This document shows positions 45,873 through 56,263 of a DNA stretch of 64,000 nt, piece by piece. Each line of letters opens with the position of its first letter. Within the stretch, counting starts at the first letter, position 1. The stretch covers positions 172,588-236,587 of the forward strand of contig NZ_AZUZ01000001.1 in NCBI RefSeq assembly GCF_000513955.1, written 5' to 3'. The translations under genes were made by a program, and so were the position numbers. The notes under the pieces were generated by a model. It searched no databases. It saw only the letters and a list, made by a program, of their open reading frames with translations, and was not told where the DNA came from. The stretch comes from Pseudoxanthomonas suwonensis J47. Lineage in GTDB: Bacteria; Pseudomonadota; Gammaproteobacteria; Xanthomonadales; Xanthomonadaceae.

Positions 45873-46538
45873 TCAGCCGCGTGATTCCGGATGCAGGATG
45901 CCAGCGGAATCTAGTTGCAGCGGTCTAAACAGGGTCTGACCATCGACCCGGACCTGGCCATCCTGTTCAGCAAGGCGGCCGGATGCCGCCAGGGCCATGA
46001 CCGCGACCACCAGCCGGTGTTCATGCGGGAGCAGGCGCGCGGCCAGGGTTTCGGGCGTATCGCCGGCTTCGACCGGGATGCGCACCTGCGCCACCACCGC
46101 CCCGGCATCCAGCTCCGGCACCACGAAGTGGACGCTGGCGCCGTGCTCGACGTCGCCGGCTTCCAGCGCTCGCGCGTGGGTGTGCAGGCCCTTGTACAGC
46201 GGCAGCAGCGAGGGGTGCACGTTCAGCAGGCGACCCTCGAAGCGGCGCACGAAGGCGTCGCCGAGGATGCGCATGTAGCCGGCGCAGAAGATCCAGTCCG
46301 GCCGCACGGCCGCCACCGCGTCGCCGAGCGCGGCGTCGAACGTGGCGCGGTCGGGGAAGGCGCGCGCGTTGGCGCTCCAGCGCAGCGGACCGGGCACCTT
46401 GGCCAGCGCAGGCGCGCCCGGGCGGTCGGAGAACACGCCCACCACTTCGGCGTCGAGGCGGCCGTCGGCGATCGCGTCGAGCAGGGCCTGCAGGTTGCTG
46501 CCGCGGCCGGAAACAAGGACGGCGACGCGCGCGCTCAT
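45873..46538 (-). CDS. purN: Phosphoribosylglycinamide formyltransferase 1
   Basis: A 221-aa enzyme of purine synthesis adding a formyl group to GAR from 10-formyl-tetrahydrofolate. Family marks: VLVSGRGSNLQALLDA, CAGYMRIL, the catalytic LNVHPSLLPLYKGLHTH and GASVHFVVPELDAG. It follows purM and one small membrane gene in the same direction; purM-purN linkage is conserved. Confidence 0.95.
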   Translation of the reverse strand: MSARVAVLVSGRGSNLQALLDAIADGRLDAEVVGVFSDRPGAPALAKVPGPLRWSANARAFPDRATFDAALGDAVAAVRPDWIFCAGYMRILGDAFVRRFEGRLLNVHPSLLPLYKGLHTHARALEAGDVEHGASVHFVVPELDAGAVVAQVRIPVEAGDTPETLAARLLPHEHRLVVAVMALAASGRLAEQDGQVRVDGQTLFRPLQLDSAGILHPESRG

Positions 46539-46582
46539 GCGGCGGCCCCCGCGGCCGGGAGGCGGGCGGACACCGGCGGCAT

Positions 46583-47017
46583 TCAGGATTCCGGGAACAG
46601 GGCGCGGACCCGCGGCCGGGTCAGCACCAACAGGGTGAACACGCCCAGCACCGTGCCCAGCGGCATCATCATGCAGGACAGGGCGGCGACCACCAGGCAC
46701 AGCAGGTGCCGGCGGCGGCGGGCGATGCAGCGGCCGGCGTAGACCATCAGGCCGGCGAGGGCGAGGCCGAACCCGATCATCAGCGACGCGGCCACCACGA
46801 AGATCCAGCCGAACATCCGCGGGTCGAACGGGGCCGCGCCGGCGGCCTCCATCGGCAGGCGGCCGCTGACGATGGCCAGGCCCATGACCAGGTGGATCAC
46901 CGGGAACAGCGCGAACAGCCCGGTCACGCCGCCCAGCACGTAGTGGAATACCGACAGCAGCTGCAGGTGGCGCAGGTCGTCGGCCGTCGCTTCCAGCGGG
47001 GGCGGGGCGGTGTCCAC
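46583..47017 (-). CDS. Small multipass membrane protein between purM and purN
   Basis: A 144-aa protein with about three to four TM segments (VLGGVTGLFALFPVIHLVMG, WIFVVAASLMIGFGLALAGL, and LLCLVVAALSCMMMPLG). I do not recognise a named family. It starts 8 bp after purM ends, so it is part of that operon, but nothing links it to purine metabolism. Confidence 0.7.
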   Translation of the reverse strand: MDTAPPPLEATADDLRHLQLLSVFHYVLGGVTGLFALFPVIHLVMGLAIVSGRLPMEAAGAAPFDPRMFGWIFVVAASLMIGFGLALAGLMVYAGRCIARRRRHLLCLVVAALSCMMMPLGTVLGVFTLLVLTRPRVRALFPES

Positions 47018-47024
47018 GGCCCGG

Positions 47025-48077
47025 TCAGCCGATGCGGACGCGTTCGCCGTCGCCGGCGGCGCGCACCACCTGGCCGATCGCGCGATGCGCCAGGCCTTGC
47101 GCGTCCAGGCTCGCGGACACCGCGGCGACCGCTTCCTGCGGCAGCACCAGCACGAAGCCGACGCCGCAGTTGAAGGTGCGCCACATCTCCGCGTCGGCCA
47201 CCGCGCCTTCGCGCTGCAGCCAGTCGAACACCGGCGGCAGGACGATCGCCGAGGCCTCGATGTCCAGGCCCAGGCCGTCGGGGATAACGCGGATGATGTT
47301 CTCGGTCAGGCCGCCGCCGGTGATGTGGGCCATGGCGTGGATCGATTCGCCGTGCTCGCCCAGCAGCGCCAGCACCGGCTTCACGTAGAGGCGGGTCGGC
47401 GCCATCAGCGCGTCGGCCAGGGCCACGCCGCCGACCTGCACATCGGCCGGGCGGCCGGCGCGGTCGAAGATGCGGCGGATCAGCGAATAGCCGTTGGAAT
47501 GCGGGCCGGAGGAGGCGATGCCGAGCAGCACGTCGCCCTCGCGCACCCTGGCGCCGTCCAGCAGCTGCGACTTCTCCACTGCGCCGACGGCGAAGCCAGC
47601 CAGGTCGTACTCGCCCGGCGGGTACATGTCCGGCATCTCGGCGGTCTCGCCGCCGATCAGCGCGCAGCCGGACTCCTCGCAGCCGCGGGCGATGCCGCCG
47701 ACCACCGCGACGGTGGTGTCCACGTCCAGCTTGCCGGTGGCGAAGTAGTCGAGGAAGAACAGCGGTTCGGCGCCCTGGACCAGGATGTCGTTGACGCACA
47801 TGGCGACCAGGTCGATGCCGATGGTGTCGTGGCGGCCCAGCTGCTGGGCCAGCTTGAGCTTGGTGCCGACGCCGTCGGTGCCGGAAACCAGCACCGGCTC
47901 GCGGTACTTGTTCGACAGGTCGAACAGCGCGCCGAAACCGCCCAGGCCGCCCATGACCTCGGGGCGGAAGCTGCGCCGCACCAGCGGCTTGATCCGCTCG
48001 ACGACTTCGTTGCCGGCGTCGATGTCCACGCCCGCGTCGCGGTAGGTGAGGGGGGCGGGCGTCGGGGTCTGGCTCAC
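47025..48077 (-). CDS. purM: Phosphoribosylformylglycinamidine cyclo-ligase
   Basis: A 350-aa AIR synthetase. Family marks: [75 protein letters not shown], and [13 protein letters not shown]. No ATG fits; GTG at 48077 (MSQTPTPAP) gives the usual length. A TAGAATGC -10-like element lies upstream. Confidence 0.95.
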   Translation of the reverse strand: MSQTPTPAPLTYRDAGVDIDAGNEVVERIKPLVRRSFRPEVMGGLGGFGALFDLSNKYREPVLVSGTDGVGTKLKLAQQLGRHDTIGIDLVAMCVNDILVQGAEPLFFLDYFATGKLDVDTTVAVVGGIARGCEESGCALIGGETAEMPDMYPPGEYDLAGFAVGAVEKSQLLDGARVREGDVLLGIASSGPHSNGYSLIRRIFDRAGRPADVQVGGVALADALMAPTRLYVKPVLALLGEHGESIHAMAHITGGGLTENIIRVIPDGLGLDIEASAIVLPPVFDWLQREGAVADAEMWRTFNCGVGFVLVLPQEAVAAVSASLDAQGLAHRAIGQVVRAAGDGERVRIG

Positions 48078-48115
48078 GTTCAAGGCCTGCGGCAGCGCTA
48101 GCGGGGAAGGCGCGC

Positions 48116-48121
48116 ATTCTA
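48116..48121 (-). promoter_or_regulatory. -10 element of the purM promoter
   Basis: TGGTAGAATGCGCGC on the minus strand, 38 bp before the purM GTG. TAGAAT followed by GC is the same form as before bolA. The 158-bp gap also holds the start region of the divergent DUF2066 gene, where AAGGA precedes the ATG. Confidence 0.45.
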
Positions 48122-48235
48122 CCAGCCGCGTCCGCCCGGCGGCCGGGGCGTGAAGGCGGCCGCGCGCCTTGATTGGCGCGATACGGGCATTCGGGCAACA
48201 ATTCACCGCATTACCGCCCCCGGCAAGGACACCGC

Positions 48236-49327
48236 ATGCGAGCCCTCCGTGCTAACGCTGGCCTGACCCCACTGCTGTGGCTGTGCCTGGCACTGGGCGC
48301 GGCCGCCGTGCCCGCGCGCGCCCAGGAGGGCCTGCGCACCGAGGGCGACGTGGCCCGCGCCGAGGGCCTGTACGCCGCCGAGGTCCCGGTCGGCAGCCAG
48401 ACCGGCGAGGCCCGCGAGGCCGGCTATGCCCGCGCCCTGGCGCGGGTGCTGGAGAAGCTGTCCGGCGACGCCGCGGTGGTGAACCGCCCGGGGGTGGCCC
48501 AGGAGCTGCGCAACGCCCGCAACTACGTCGATTCCTACGACTTCCGCCAGGACCAGGGCGTGGGCGCGACCGGCGCGACCACCTTCCGCACCATGCTGGT
48601 GGTGCGCTTCAAGCCGGAAGCGGTGGACGGGATGATCGCCGCGCTGGGCCTGCCGGTGTGGCCGCAGCCGCGGCCCAAGCCGGTGCTTTGGCTGGCGATC
48701 GACGACGGCAGCGGCCCGCGCCTGCTCACCACCGCCCAGGTCAACGCCGCGCGCAGCGTGCTCGATCGCGCCCAGGAGCGCGGCTTCCGCCTCGGCCTGC
48801 CGGCCGGCGCCGCCGCCGAGCAGGCCGCGGTCGGCGCGATCTGGCGCAACGACCCGGCCGCCGTGGCCCGCGCCTCGGCCCGCTACAGCCCGCCGATGCA
48901 GCTGATCGGCAAGCTCTACCGCAACGGCCCCGGCTGGACCGCCGACTGGACCTTCGTCGACGCCGGCCGGGTGCTGGCCACGCGCACGGTCGAGGAGGCC
49001 GACGCGCGCCGCGCCATCGCCTCCGGCGCCGACGTGGCCGCCGACGCGCTGGTCCAGCGCTACGCCAAGGCGCCGCCCTCCGAGCCGGCCGGCACTTACC
49101 GCCTGGTGTTCACCGGCCTGCACAGCGCCGAGGACTACCTGCGCCTGTCGGCCGCGCTGCAGCGCATGCCGGTGGTGCGCGGGATCGTGCCGGCACGCGC
49201 CGACGGCGACCGCGTCGAGCTGGACCTGGAGCTGCTGACCGGCGTATCCGGCTTCAACCGCATGCTCGGCCCCGACGCGCCGGTGGTGGCCGTGGAAGGC
49301 GCGACCGCGGAGTACCGGATCCGATGA
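48236..49327 (+). CDS. DUF2066 exported protein
   Basis: A 363-aa protein with a signal peptide ([18 protein letters not shown]) and a DUF2066 domain: [19 protein letters not shown] and [25 protein letters not shown] are typical. The role is unknown; in many gammaproteobacteria it sits, as here, between purM and the perM-hda pair. The ATG at 48236 has AAGGA 6 nt upstream. It overlaps the next gene by ATGA. Confidence 0.85.
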   Translation: MRALRANAGLTPLLWLCLALGAAAVPARAQEGLRTEGDVARAEGLYAAEVPVGSQTGEAREAGYARALARVLEKLSGDAAVVNRPGVAQELRNARNYVDSYDFRQDQGVGATGATTFRTMLVVRFKPEAVDGMIAALGLPVWPQPRPKPVLWLAIDDGSGPRLLTTAQVNAARSVLDRAQERGFRLGLPAGAAAEQAAVGAIWRNDPAAVARASARYSPPMQLIGKLYRNGPGWTADWTFVDAGRVLATRTVEEADARRAIASGADVAADALVQRYAKAPPSEPAGTYRLVFTGLHSAEDYLRLSAALQRMPVVRGIVPARADGDRVELDLELLTGVSGFNRMLGPDAPVVAVEGATAEYRIR

Positions 49328-50505
49328 GCACCAGTCCCGAGAACTCGCCCGAATACGAGATCGCGCGCTTCCTGCGCCAGCTGCGCTGGCTGGCGGTGGG
49401 CCTGGGCGCGCTGTGGCTGCTGTGGGTGCTGGCGCCGATCCTGACCCCGTTCGTGCTCGGCGCGCTGCTGGGCTGGCTGGGCGATCCGCTGGCCGACCGG
49501 CTGCAGCGCCGCGGCTATTCGCGCAACGTCGCCGTGGGCCTGGTGTTCTTCCTGATGACCCTGGTGCTGCTGCTGGGGCTGCTGATCCTGGTGCCGCTGC
49601 TGGAGCGGCAGGTGCGCACCCTGGTCGAGGCCGCGCCGGGCTACCGCGACTGGTTCATGACCACCGCGCTGCCGTGGCTGGAGGCGAAGAGCGGGCTGGA
49701 CCTGGTCGGCTGGTTCGACACCGAGCGCCTGTACGGCTGGGTCCGCGAGCACTGGAGCACGGCCGGCGGCTTTGCCGCGACCCTGTTCGGCTACCTGTCG
49801 CGCTCGGGCGTGGCGATGATCGCCTGGGTCGCCAACGTGGTGCTGGTGCCGATCCTGACCTTCTACTTCCTGCGCGACTGGGACCTGCTGGTGGAACGCG
49901 TCGCCGCGCTGGTGCCGCGCGACCACGTCGGCACGGCCTCGCGGCTGGCGCGCGAATCCAACGAGGTGCTCGGCGCGTTCCTGCGCGGCCAGTTCCTGGT
50001 GATGCTGGCGCTGGGCGCGATCTACGCGATCGGCCTGCAGCTGGTCGGGCTCAAGCTCGGCGTGCTGATCGGGATCATCGCCGGCCTGATCAGCTTCATC
50101 CCGTACCTCGGCGCGACGACCGGCGTGGTCCTGGCGGTGGTCGCCGCGCTGGTCCAGGCGCAGGGCTTCGACCTGAAGCTGCTGGTGCTGGTCGGCGTGG
50201 TGTTCACGGTCGGCCAGCTGCTGGAGAGCTACGTGCTGACCCCGCGCATCGTCGGTGACAAGATCGGCCTGCACCCGATGGCGGTGATCTTCGCGATCCT
50301 CGCCGGCGGCCAGCTGTTCGGCTTCCTCGGCATGCTGCTGGCGCTGCCGGTGGCGGCGGTGGCCAACGTGCTGCTGCGCTTCGCCAACGAGCGCTACCGC
50401 GAGAGCGGGCTGTACACCGGCGACCACCCGACGATCCTGCTGGACCCGTACATGGACCCCGGCACGGTCGAGGAAACGGTGGTGCAGGAGCGGAGCGAAC
50501 CGTGA
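49324..50505 (+). CDS. AI-2E family transporter (PerM-like)
   Basis: A 393-aa inner-membrane protein with about eight TM helices. AI-2E family marks: LTPFVLGALLGWLGDPLADRL, LVPLLERQVRTLV, VLVPILTFYFLRDWDLL, LRGQFLVMLALGAIYAIGL, and LISFIPYLGATTGVVLAVV, with the terminal GGQLFGFLGMLLALPVAAV. Substrates of this family include Na+/H+ and possibly signal molecules; the one here is unknown. The start overlaps the DUF2066 stop and its own stop overlaps the GTG of hda. Confidence 0.9.
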   Translation: MSTSPENSPEYEIARFLRQLRWLAVGLGALWLLWVLAPILTPFVLGALLGWLGDPLADRLQRRGYSRNVAVGLVFFLMTLVLLLGLLILVPLLERQVRTLVEAAPGYRDWFMTTALPWLEAKSGLDLVGWFDTERLYGWVREHWSTAGGFAATLFGYLSRSGVAMIAWVANVVLVPILTFYFLRDWDLLVERVAALVPRDHVGTASRLARESNEVLGAFLRGQFLVMLALGAIYAIGLQLVGLKLGVLIGIIAGLISFIPYLGATTGVVLAVVAALVQAQGFDLKLLVLVGVVFTVGQLLESYVLTPRIVGDKIGLHPMAVIFAILAGGQLFGFLGMLLALPVAAVANVLLRFANERYRESGLYTGDHPTILLDPYMDPGTVEETVVQERSEP

Positions 50506-51212
50506 GTGGTGCTCCCGGGGCCACGCCCCAGCTGCCGTTGTCGTTGCGGTATCCGCCGGACCAGCGCCTGGAGGGCTTCGTGCGCGCCCCCGAAGGCGCG
50601 ATCGCGCAGCTGCGCGCGCTGGCGCGCGAGGCCGGCGCGGACTGGCTGTACGTGGAAGGCGCCAGCGGCACCGGCAAGACCCACCTGGGCCTGGCGGTGT
50701 GCGCCGAGGCCGAGCAGGCCGGGCGCCGCCCGGCCTACCTGCCGCTGCGCGCGGCCGCCGGCCGCCTGCACGAGGCGCTGGAGGCGCTGGAGGCGGTCGA
50801 CGTCGTCGCCCTCGACGGACTGGAGGCGGTGGCCGGCAACCGCGACGACGAGGTCGCGCTGTTCGACTTCCACAACCGCGCCCGCGCCTCCGGCCGCGGC
50901 GTGCTCTACCTGGCCTCGGCGGGGCCGGCGGCGCTGCCGCTGGTGTTGCCGGACCTGCGTTCGCGGCTGGGCCAGTGCACGCGTATCGCCCTGGCCACGC
51001 TGGACGACGAGGGCCGCCGCGAGGTGCTGCGCGACCGTGCCCGCCGCCGCGGCCTGGTGCTGGAGGAAGCGGCGATCGACTGGCTGCTGACCCGCACCGG
51101 GCGCGACCTCTCGCAGCTGCTGGCGCTGCTGGAGCGGATCGACCGCGAATCGCTGGCGGCGCAGCGCCGGGTCACCGTGCCGTTCCTGCGCCGCGCGCTC
51201 GGCCTGGACTGA
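50502..51212 (+). CDS. hda: DnaA regulatory inactivator Hda
   Basis: A 236-aa DnaA-related AAA+ protein lacking the DNA-binding domain. The clamp-binding motif QLPLSL sits at residues 10-15, Walker A is GASGTGKTHL, and a sensor/arginine-finger region follows (LPDLRSRLGQCTRI). Bound to the sliding clamp it stimulates ATP hydrolysis by DnaA and prevents re-initiation. The Walker B strand VVALDGLEAV has Gly in place of the more usual Asp after the first Asp, as in many Hda proteins. GTG start overlapping perM. Confidence 0.93.
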   Translation: MSGAPGATPQLPLSLRYPPDQRLEGFVRAPEGAIAQLRALAREAGADWLYVEGASGTGKTHLGLAVCAEAEQAGRRPAYLPLRAAAGRLHEALEALEAVDVVALDGLEAVAGNRDDEVALFDFHNRARASGRGVLYLASAGPAALPLVLPDLRSRLGQCTRIALATLDDEGRREVLRDRARRRGLVLEEAAIDWLLTRTGRDLSQLLALLERIDRESLAAQRRVTVPFLRRALGLD

Positions 51213-51227
51213 GCGGGCACGTCGCGC

Positions 51228-51713
51228 TCAGGGGCAGCGCTCGGCGCGCTCGTCCCACACCACCGGCTCCCAGTAGGCGTTGTCGCGGATGCTCTGCGCG
51301 TCCAGCCGGTCGCGCAGCAGGCGCGCGCCGATCGCGTAGCTGACGCCAGGCTTCACGTCGACGGTGAAGGTCTTGTACGCGCGCTGCATCTCCAGCTTCT
51401 TCATCCGCTCGATCTGGGCGATGGCGGCCCCGGGCAACCGGTGGGTGTCGATGTGGTCGGTGACGGTGAGCACGCGCTGGCCCGGCTGGACGCGATGCCG
51501 CGGCACCGGGTGCAGCGGCGTGCTGTCGCCGTCGATGCGGGTGATCTCGACGCGGAAGATGTCCTGGCTGCGCGGGACCGCGGGGCGTTCGCCGGTCACC
51601 CAGCCGCAGGTGCTGGTCGCGTCGCCGGGCAGCGGCGGGGTGTCGGCGCGGGCGAGGGCGGCCGGCTGCGTGGCGGCCAGCATCACGGCGAGCAGCAGGG
51701 TCGGTCGGTTCAT
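51228..51713 (-). CDS. Exported two-cysteine protein, third member of an unrecognised family
   Basis: A 161-aa exported protein; signal LLLAVMLAATQPAALARA. I recognise no named family. After the signal comes CGWVTGE, then HRVQPGQRVLTVTDHI, FTVDVKPGVSYAIGARLLRDRL, and the end NAYWEPVVWDERAERC. The same landmarks in the same order occur in the two genes upstream (51742-53012). The single early Cys and single late Cys suggest a disulphide closing a beta-sandwich-like module. AGGAG precedes the ATG. It is the last gene of the ECF-sigma operon and is convergent with hda. Confidence 0.75.
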   Translation of the reverse strand: MNRPTLLLAVMLAATQPAALARADTPPLPGDATSTCGWVTGERPAVPRSQDIFRVEITRIDGDSTPLHPVPRHRVQPGQRVLTVTDHIDTHRLPGAAIAQIERMKKLEMQRAYKTFTVDVKPGVSYAIGARLLRDRLDAQSIRDNAYWEPVVWDERAERCP

Positions 51714-51741
51714 GTCGTTCTCCTGGACCTGGGGGACTGCC

Positions 51742-52521
51742 TCAGCGGCAGGGTTCGCTGCGTGCCTGCACCACGACCGGCTGCCACGCCGGCGCGTTGC
51801 CGGGCGCGGTCGGGCCGTGGGTGCGGCCGGCGAGCAGGTAGCGGGTATCGGCGGCGACGTCGATGACCACGGCGCGCGACGCGTAGCTGTTCAGGGCGCG
51901 GGAGCGCTGCGCGGCGGGCGGGATGTGCTCGCGCACGATCACCACGCGTGGGCCGGGCGGAAGCCGGTACGGCTCGCTTCCGTCGGCCGGGACGCCGCGA
52001 CCTTCGACCTGGACGATGTCCACCGCCAGCAGGCCGGCCGGCAGCGTGCCGCCGGGCCGGTACGTGGCGACCAGGCCGCACTGCGCCGAGCCGGTCGCGC
52101 GTTGCAGGTCGGCGGTGCCCGCCAGATCGAGTTCTTCGCCGTCGCGCCGCACGCGCACCTGCAGGCGGCCGTCGCCGGCCTGCAGCGCACGCGCCAGTGC
52201 CTCGCGCGGCGCGTCCACGCCGGCCAGGGCCTGGCCGTTGAGCGACAGCAGGCGGTCGCCGGCGCGCAGGCCGAGCCGGTCGGCGGCGCCGCCCGGTGTC
52301 ACCGCCATCACCCGCAGGCCTTCGGTCTGGGGACGACGCACGTCGACCACCGCGCCCAGCTCGAAGGCATCGCGCGGGGCCTGCGTCGCAGGCGGCGCAG
52401 GCTGGGCCAGTACGCCCGGTGCCCAGGGCAGGCACAGCGCGGCCAGCAGCAGCGCGCGGCCGCGATGGCGGCCGGCCGGCGCCGCGGGCATGGATCGCAC
52501 GGTGGAAGGATTCAGCGGCAT
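51742..52521 (-). CDS. Exported PDZ protein with the same two-cysteine C-terminal module
   Basis: A 259-aa exported protein. A signal peptide (ALLLAALCLPWAPGVLAQ) is followed by a PDZ domain (about residues 50-120: LRVMAVTPGGAADRLGLRAG, DRLLSLNGQAL), with no protease domain. The C-terminal ~120 residues repeat the landmarks of the flanking genes: QCGLVATYRP, YRLPPGPRVVIVREHI, VIDVAADTRYLLAG, and AWQPVVVQARSEPC. The start at 52521 overlaps the previous gene and has AGGAG at a long 11-nt spacing; ATG 52491 is a possible alternative that gives a more compact signal peptide. Probably a periplasmic sensor or scaffold; function inferred only. Confidence 0.75.
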   Translation of the reverse strand: MPLNPSTVRSMPAAPAGRHRGRALLLAALCLPWAPGVLAQPAPPATQAPRDAFELGAVVDVRRPQTEGLRVMAVTPGGAADRLGLRAGDRLLSLNGQALAGVDAPREALARALQAGDGRLQVRVRRDGEELDLAGTADLQRATGSAQCGLVATYRPGGTLPAGLLAVDIVQVEGRGVPADGSEPYRLPPGPRVVIVREHIPPAAQRSRALNSYASRAVVIDVAADTRYLLAGRTHGPTAPGNAPAWQPVVVQARSEPCR

Positions 52522-53012
52522 GCCTGCGGAATCTCCTCCCACACCACCGGGTACCAGTACTCGTTGTTGCGGATGCTTTCCGTGTCGAGGCGGTCGCGGC
52601 GCAGGTGCACGCCGATGCGGTAGAGCCGGTCGGCGCGCACGTCGAGGATCAGCGGCTTGTAGATCTCGCCGAAGCTGCGCCGGCGCTTCATCTTCTGGAT
52701 CTGCACCTGCTTGGCGCTGCCCAGGCGATAGGCCGGGATGTTCTCGGCGACCACCAGCACGTGCTTGCCCGGCTGCAGGCGGTAGGTCTCGCGCACCGCG
52801 TTGATGCCGTCGTTGTCGATGCGCATGATCGTGCCGGGGAACAGGTCCATGCTCTCCGGGATCGGCCGCGCGGCGCTGCTGACCAGGCCGCACCCGGGTG
52901 TGTCGACCGGCACGCCGTCGACGGGGATCGCCGGATATACCTGCGCGGACGCGGCGCCCGGCAGGGCGGTGGCCAGCAGCAGGAACAGGACGCGCAGCGG
53001 GGTCTTCGGCAT
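52512..53012 (-). CDS. Exported two-cysteine protein, first member of an unrecognised family
   Basis: A 166-aa exported protein; signal VLFLLLATALPGAASAQ. The module runs GCGLVSSAARPIPES, YRLQPGKHVLVVAENI, LILDVRADRLYRIGVHLRRD, and NEYWYPVVWEEIPQAC. The middle and end are near-identical in pattern to the 51228-51713 product. GGAGG stands 5 nt before the ATG, 12 bp after the anti-sigma gene stop. The domain is unknown to me; possibly a periplasmic ligand- or envelope-binding domain. Confidence 0.75.
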   Translation of the reverse strand: MPKTPLRVLFLLLATALPGAASAQVYPAIPVDGVPVDTPGCGLVSSAARPIPESMDLFPGTIMRIDNDGINAVRETYRLQPGKHVLVVAENIPAYRLGSAKQVQIQKMKRRRSFGEIYKPLILDVRADRLYRIGVHLRRDRLDTESIRNNEYWYPVVWEEIPQACR

Positions 53013-53024
53013 GGAACCTCCAGA

Positions 53025-53402
53025 TCAGATGCTGCTGCCGGGACGGCTGCCGCCGTCCAGCTGCGCGGCCAGGGCCTGGCGCACTTCCCACAGCGGCGCC
53101 AGTTCGTCGTCGCTGGCGCCGCGGTCGTAGGCGGTCTGCAGGGCGCGGTCGAGCGCGCGCAGCTGCTCGTCGACATCGGGCGTGGCCTGCACGACCGCCG
53201 GCGTGTCCATCGGCGGCGCCTGCACGCCCGGCCACAGCGCCACCGCCAGCAGCGCGGCGACGCCGAACGAGGCGGCGCCGGCGACGACGCGGCGCCGGTG
53301 GCGCTGGCGCTGGCGCGCGGCGAGCACGCGCGGCCACAGGCCTGGCTCCGGCGGTTCCGGCAGCGACTGCAGCAGTTCGTGGAAACGGTCGGGGGTGTTC
53401 AT
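53025..53402 (-). CDS. Putative anti-sigma factor, one TM segment
   Basis: A 125-aa protein. A cytoplasmic head (about 37 residues, Pro- and Arg-rich) is followed by one TM helix (AGAASFGVAALLAVALWPGV) and a periplasmic tail of about 65 residues predicted helical. It lacks the His-Cys-Cys signature of zinc anti-sigma factors. Assignment as the anti-sigma rests on the ATGA overlap with the ECF sigma gene, size and topology, not on a recognised domain. Confidence 0.65.
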   Translation of the reverse strand: MNTPDRFHELLQSLPEPPEPGLWPRVLAARQRQRHRRRVVAGAASFGVAALLAVALWPGVQAPPMDTPAVVQATPDVDEQLRALDRALQTAYDRGASDDELAPLWEVRQALAAQLDGGSRPGSSI

Positions 53403-53938
53403 GCCTCGTTCTCCGGATCCAGACCGGCGCGCAGCCGGGCCAGCGCGCGCGACAGGATCGATTTGGACCAGCTCGGGCTGCGCCTGAAGCGTTGTGCCAG
53501 TTCCTCGTGCGACCAGCCTTCCATCTCGTGCAGCCAGACGAGGGTACGGACCAGGGGCGGCAGTCGTCGCAGCAGCGCATCGGCTTCGGCGAGGGTGGCG
53601 GGGGGCGCGGCCGCATCGACGGCTTCCGCGAGGGCGTGGTCGTCGGCCAGGCGATGCTCGCGGCGCAGGCGGTCGATCGCCAGGTTGGCGGCCACGCGCT
53701 TGAGCCAGGGACGCAGCGGCGTGTCGTCGCGCAGTCCGGAGAGGAAGCCGAACATGCGCAGGAAGGTTTCCTGGACGATGTCCTCGGCCGCGGCGCTGTT
53801 GCCGGTCAGGCGCAGGGCCAGGGCGTGGATGGCGCGGGCGTGGTCGCGGTAGATCGCCTCGAACGCGGCATCGTCGCCGTGCCGTGCCCGGCGCAGTCGC
53901 TCTGCCTCGCTTGTCGGGTCCTTTGGCGGTTCGCCCAT
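53399..53938 (-). CDS. ECF (sigma-70 family) RNA polymerase sigma factor
   Basis: A 179-aa extracytoplasmic-function sigma factor. Region 2 shows YRDHARAIHALALRLTGNSA then AEDIVQETFLRMF and LRPWLKRVAANLAIDRLRR; region 4 is LLRRLPPLVRTLVWLHEMEG followed by WSHEELAQRFRRSPSWSKSIL. It starts 38 bp after murU in the same direction and is followed by the putative anti-sigma and three exported proteins. It probably governs an envelope response that includes its own operon. The signal and regulon are unknown. Confidence 0.9.
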   Translation of the reverse strand: MGEPPKDPTSEAERLRRARHGDDAAFEAIYRDHARAIHALALRLTGNSAAAEDIVQETFLRMFGFLSGLRDDTPLRPWLKRVAANLAIDRLRREHRLADDHALAEAVDAAAPPATLAEADALLRRLPPLVRTLVWLHEMEGWSHEELAQRFRRSPSWSKSILSRALARLRAGLDPENEA

Positions 53939-53976
53939 CGTCCTGCTGTACGTAGCCGGCGGCCGAACCGTCGCAG

Positions 53977-55685
<1,709 letters not shown>

Positions 55686-55806
55686 GCCGCAGCCCTGGTG
55701 CCTGTGTGTGGATGCACAGGGTAAACCGGGGTGCCCGCGCGCCGCGAGCGGCAGCGCGTGGAGCAGCGGGAACGCCAGCGGTTCCTGCAAGCCCCCTCGC
55801 GCTAGG

Positions 55807-55836
55807 AGGAAGCCCCGCGCGATGGCGGGGCTTCCT
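55807..55836. terminator. Strong hairpin, probable terminator after the YeaQ-like gene
   Basis: A perfect 12-bp stem (AGGAAGCCCCGC with GCGGGGCTTCCT) and a 6-nt loop lie 16 bp after the stop of the minus-strand YeaQ/YmgE gene. A T-tract is weak, so termination efficiency is uncertain. The remaining gap to amgK is about 120 bp without other signals. Confidence 0.6.
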
Positions 55837-55851
55837 GTCTCGCGTCCGGCC

Positions 55852-56121
55852 TCAGGCCTTCTTCCTGCGAAGCACTCCGTAGAGGAACAGGAGCACGATC
55901 GCGCCGACCACCGAGGCGATGAAGCCGGCCGGCTCGCCCGGTTCGTACCAGCCCACCAGGCCGCCGATGTACCAGGCCAGCAGCGCGCCGCCGATGCCCA
56001 GGATGATTGTCCAGAACAGGCTGAGCTTGTCGTTGCCCGGCTTGATTGCCCGGGCCAGCAGTCCCGCGATGAGGCCGATGAAGATCGTCCAGATGATGCC
56101 GCCACCAAAGATCTGTTCCAT
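55852..56121 (-). CDS. GlsB/YeaQ/YmgE family membrane protein
   Basis: An 89-aa inner-membrane protein with three TM segments: IIWTIFIGLIAGLLARAI, LFWTIILGIGGALLAWYIGG, and FIASVVGAIVLLFLYGVL. Gly-rich helices and the position of the RKK tail match the family called transglycosylase-associated protein. Usually stress-inducible; no enzymatic function is established. Confidence 0.9.
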   Translation of the reverse strand: MEQIFGGGIIWTIFIGLIAGLLARAIKPGNDKLSLFWTIILGIGGALLAWYIGGLVGWYEPGEPAGFIASVVGAIVLLFLYGVLRRKKA

Positions 56122-56213
56122 TCGCAGACTCCGGTTTGGGGATGTGGGGGCGCGGCCAGCGTAGCGCAGCGGCGCCCGGGGGGCGAATGCGGCTCCGCCA
56201 GCCCGGAAAAGGA

Positions 56214-56241
56214 AAAGGCGCCGGGGTAGACCGGCGCCTTT
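56214..56241 (-). terminator. Rho-independent terminator after the M20 peptidase
   Basis: AAAGGCGCCGG pairs with CCGGCGCCTTT (11 bp, 6-nt loop) and the minus-strand reading ends in TTTT. It lies 23 bp after the stop of the M20 peptidase gene. Confidence 0.85.
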
Positions 56242-56263
56242 CCTTCAACAGCCGAAGCGTGGC

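Noticed and set aside
51228-53012. The three exported genes as toxin/immunity or effector pairs
   Set aside because: All three share one module and signal peptides; there is no secretion-system marker, toxin motif or cognate pairing.
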